Source of the DNA: Phycisphaerae bacterium
GTDB lineage: Bacteria > Planctomycetota > Phycisphaerae > UBA1845 > UTPLA1
DNA length: 14,321 nt
NCBI GenBank assembly: GCA_016935885.1
Contig: JAFGQA010000302.1
Coordinates: 1-14,321 of the forward strand
Reading direction: 5' to 3'
The translations under genes were made by a program, and so were the position numbers. This document shows, one piece after another, positions 14,044 through 14,321 of this stretch. Position 1 is the first letter of the stretch. Each line of letters opens with the position of its first letter. The notes below the pieces were generated by a model that was not told the DNA's origin, made no database searches, and saw only the letters and a list, made by a program, of their open reading frames with translations.

Positions 14044-14217
14044 GCGAACTCGCTTGCCCGGCACGTTCCTGTCACCTCCAAGAACTCGCTTGACCGCAAT
14101 GATATGGGTCGACAGGTCGTCCTCTGAGCGATCAAAGCCGCCATTCCCCAGAACGGCAGGTTCGTCGCCATCCACGGCACGGATACGCTCGCCGACACGA
14201 GCAAGTATGTACTAGAG
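14044..14217 (+). pseudogene. Relic of an asparaginase-like gene
   Basis: In the frame starting at 14044 the translation contains [17 protein letters not shown], a stop (TGA 14125-14127), then [19 protein letters not shown] and [11 protein letters not shown]. The order matches the middle of the small asparaginase-domain family, where KDSLDMTDADR is followed by about 15 residues and then (I)THGTDTMxETA. HGTDT is the second threonine/aspartate motif of the asparaginase active site. The N-terminal TGGTI motif and everything after VLE are missing, and no start is present, so this is a dead fragment. An 11-bp direct repeat GAACTCGCTTG (14046-14056, 14082-14092) lies in its front part. Confidence 0.5.
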
Positions 14218-14262
14218 CGTTTTAGGCTTGAGTGTGCATGCTCCATTGACGCTTCGTTGTAG

Positions 14263-14284
14263 CGTCGGCCCCCTGTGGCCGACG
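14263..14284. repeat. Perfect 8-bp stem-loop beyond murA
   Basis: CGTCGGCC (14263-14270), loop CCCTGT, GGCCGACG (14277-14284). The outer arms CGTCGG/CCGACG are the same as in the stem-loop at 12725-12746 on the other side of murA. No clear gene is seen from 14218 to the end of the window. Confidence 0.5.
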
Positions 14285-14321
14285 GGGATGACCGGTTTGC
14301 CGACGTTCCTCAAGGGTGAAC

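Noticed and set aside
13962..14246. Minus-strand frame of 94 codons at the end of murA
   Set aside because: Overlaps the murA 3' end antisense and the asparaginase relic; no family features or ribosome site.

Overview
The window is GC-rich bacterial DNA that most resembles Planctomycetota, probably the Phycisphaerae side. The reasons are a prepilin-like protein with an H-X9-DG motif, a PEP-CTERM sorting signal, a dockerin-type calcium repeat pair, many GTG starts, and intergenic DNA full of short palindromes and small repeat elements. The lineage is inferred from gene style only.

Layout. 224-1974 (+): a sodium-coupled NSS-family transporter overlapped by a tiny one-helix partner of MetS type. 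2192-4514 (-): a PhzF-family epimerase/isomerase and, upstream of it, a zinc-ribbon SAM methyltransferase, separated by a composite mobile repeat. 4515-4984: a divergent intergenic region with a second repeat copy between two copies of a promoter-like 55-bp segment. 4985-6169 (+): an M42-like metallo-aminopeptidase, converging on 6298-8256 (-), a MutS2 ATPase that lacks the Smr nuclease domain. 8364-9149 (-): prepilin-like H-X9-DG protein. 9340-11733 (-): a long secreted protein under a cobalamin riboswitch. 12235-12413: third repeat copy. 12760-14025 (+): murA. 14044-14217: a decayed piece of an asparaginase-like gene.

Two parts stand out. The first is a complete B12-sensing leader on the minus strand: a promoter-like site, a cobalamin aptamer with a clear B12 box and a closing P1 stem, an intrinsic terminator with seven U, then a strong Shine-Dalgarno and a GTG start. 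It controls a secreted beta-propeller-like PEP-CTERM protein that reads in frame into a second secreted, dockerin-bearing protein. This suggests surface capture of corrinoid, comparable in logic to Bacteroides BtuG-type proteins, but with exosortase and dockerin anchoring.

The second is a family of non-autonomous repeats with 12-bp terminal inverted repeats (consensus GGGTCCGTGACA), two copies with 9-bp target duplications (8 of 9 matching). One copy landed at the 3' end of the methyltransferase gene and replaced its C-terminus. That copy was itself hit by a smaller 98-bp element with 15-bp inverted ends and a CTAA duplication. Another copy carries a 31-bp tandem expansion of its terminal hairpin.
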